Positions 63,376 to 64,000 of a stretch of DNA of 64,000 nt are shown here, piece after piece. The notes below the pieces were generated by a model. It had not been told where the DNA came from, did no database searches, and worked only from the letters and a program-made list of their open reading frames with translations. The stretch lies in NCBI GenBank assembly GCA_000648925.1, contig JFHF01000022.1, forward strand, positions 1-64,000, given 5' to 3'. Made by a program: the position numbers and the translations under genes. Within the stretch, counting starts at the first letter, position 1. Each line of letters opens with the position of its first letter. The DNA is from Caballeronia jiangsuensis. Lineage in GTDB: Bacteria; Pseudomonadota; Gammaproteobacteria; Burkholderiales; Burkholderiaceae.

Positions 63376-64000
63376 ATGGCATCCACGTCTCTTCTTTATA
63401 TCGACGTCTGGTCCGACTTCGTGTGTCCGTTCTGCTATCTCGAGACGCCCGTGCTCGATCAGTTCCGCAACGCGTACGGCGATGCGGTCGAGATTCGTTG
63501 GCACGCGTTCGAGCTGCGCCCCGAGCCCACGCCGCTGGTCGATCCCAACGACGAGAAGCTCGTCGAAATCTGGGAAAACTCGGTCCGCCCGCTCGCTGAA
63601 GAACGCGGCGTGTTGATGCGCATGCCGCCGGTCACCCCGCGCAGCCGCAAGGCATTCGAGACGGCCATGTTCGCGCGCGAATCGGGCCGCTACGATGTCG
63701 TGCATCGGGCGATCTTCAAGGCGTATTTCGAGGAAGGCATCGACATCGGCGATACGGACTCGCTGCTCGATATCGCGGCGACCTGCGGCGTCGATCCCGA
63801 GTTGCTCGAAGAAGCGCTCGATGACGGCACGTACACCGATCTCGTGATCGAAGACGAAGATTTCGCGAAGAAGCTGGGTGTAGGCGGCGTGCCGTTTGCG
63901 GTGCTGTCGCGCGATCCCGCGCCCGGCCAGGAAGCGCCGCCGCCGATCGCGCTGCGTGGCGCCGCGCCGATCGAGCATTTCGAGGCAGCCGTCGGGCGGC
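63376..64000 (+). CDS. DsbA/FrnE-family thiol oxidoreductase (3' end outside window)
   Basis: 208 residues visible; no stop before the window edge. N-terminal thioredoxin-like strand LLYIDVWSDFVCPFCYLETP has the CPFC redox pair without a signal peptide, so it is cytosolic. ELRPEPTPLV and a late GVGGVPFAVL with cis-proline fit FrnE/2-hydroxychromene-isomerase-like DsbA proteins. Role in oxidative stress or polyketide chemistry in relatives; not specified here. Confidence 0.9.
   Translation, partial: MASTSLLYIDVWSDFVCPFCYLETPVLDQFRNAYGDAVEIRWHAFELRPEPTPLVDPNDEKLVEIWENSVRPLAEERGVLMRMPPVTPRSRKAFETAMFARESGRYDVVHRAIFKAYFEEGIDIGDTDSLLDIAATCGVDPELLEEALDDGTYTDLVIEDEDFAKKLGVGGVPFAVLSRDPAPGQEAPPPIALRGAAPIEHFEAAVGR

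Overview
The window is GC-rich chromosomal DNA, almost fully coding, from a betaproteobacterium of the Burkholderiaceae, most like Caballeronia or Paraburkholderia. This is judged from the gene repertoire: a NorR-Hmp-NnrS cluster, a B-family haem-copper oxidase operon, an OprD-type porin, GlxA-type AraC regulators, several LysR regulators and MFS carriers. It reads as an accessory-rich metabolic and transport region. I saw no tRNA, rRNA, CRISPR array, prophage or transposase gene. About 60 protein genes are supported; one is cut by each window edge.

Layout. 0-9 kb: a partial SUMF1-domain protein, a DUF3857/transglutaminase-like secreted protein, an anion-transport unit (HPP-CBS protein, MarR regulator, ClC-CBS channel), a TPR glycosyltransferase, and a Tat-exported aldo/keto reductase that appears translationally coupled to a 15-codon leader ORF. 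9-23 kb: stress and housekeeping enzymes (PRC-barrel protein, AcuI-type reductase, chemoreceptor, class V aminotransferase, sirtuin, zinc alcohol dehydrogenase, GFA protein, OmpW porin, GlxA regulator, HD hydrolase, extensin-like protein, ferredoxin-NADP reductase). 22.87-23.47 kb: a 601-bp non-coding palindromic element with 97-bp inverted arms.

23.5-35.2 kb is the most coherent block. On the minus strand is a six-gene respiratory operon: diheme cytochrome c, triheme cytochrome c, a 56-residue membrane protein, oxidase subunits II and I, and a membrane-anchored diheme cytochrome c. Upstream of it, norR faces away from hmp. The 171-bp gap between norR and hmp holds three evenly built GTC-N5-GAC boxes and a sigma-54-type promoter aimed at hmp. 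Beyond the hmp terminator is a second likely unit: AhpD-like protein, periplasmic cupin, SLAC1/TehA channel and NnrS. Together these look like a nitric-oxide defence and low-oxygen respiration island.

35-64 kb: an oxalate/formate-type MFS carrier and an OprD porin with its terminator; a complete oligopeptide ABC transporter with a divergent LysR gene and a 14-bp perfect inverted repeat between them; a VOC protein, an SDR and periplasmic gamma-glutamyltransferase; an NCS2 purine permease with a long structured leader and a strong terminator; an ArsR/SRPBCC pair with a near-perfect operator; a 49-codon gene too small for usual gene calling but with its own promoter; a RbsD/FucU mutarotase, an M14 deacylase, an orphan amino-acid binding protein and a ChaA antiporter; a sugar-acid-type catabolic operon (FAH hydrolase, SDR, MFS) facing a LysR gene across a LysR-type box; then OsmC, a DadA-like oxidase and a partial DsbA/FrnE protein.

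All assignments rest on reading motifs and context by eye; no database search was run.
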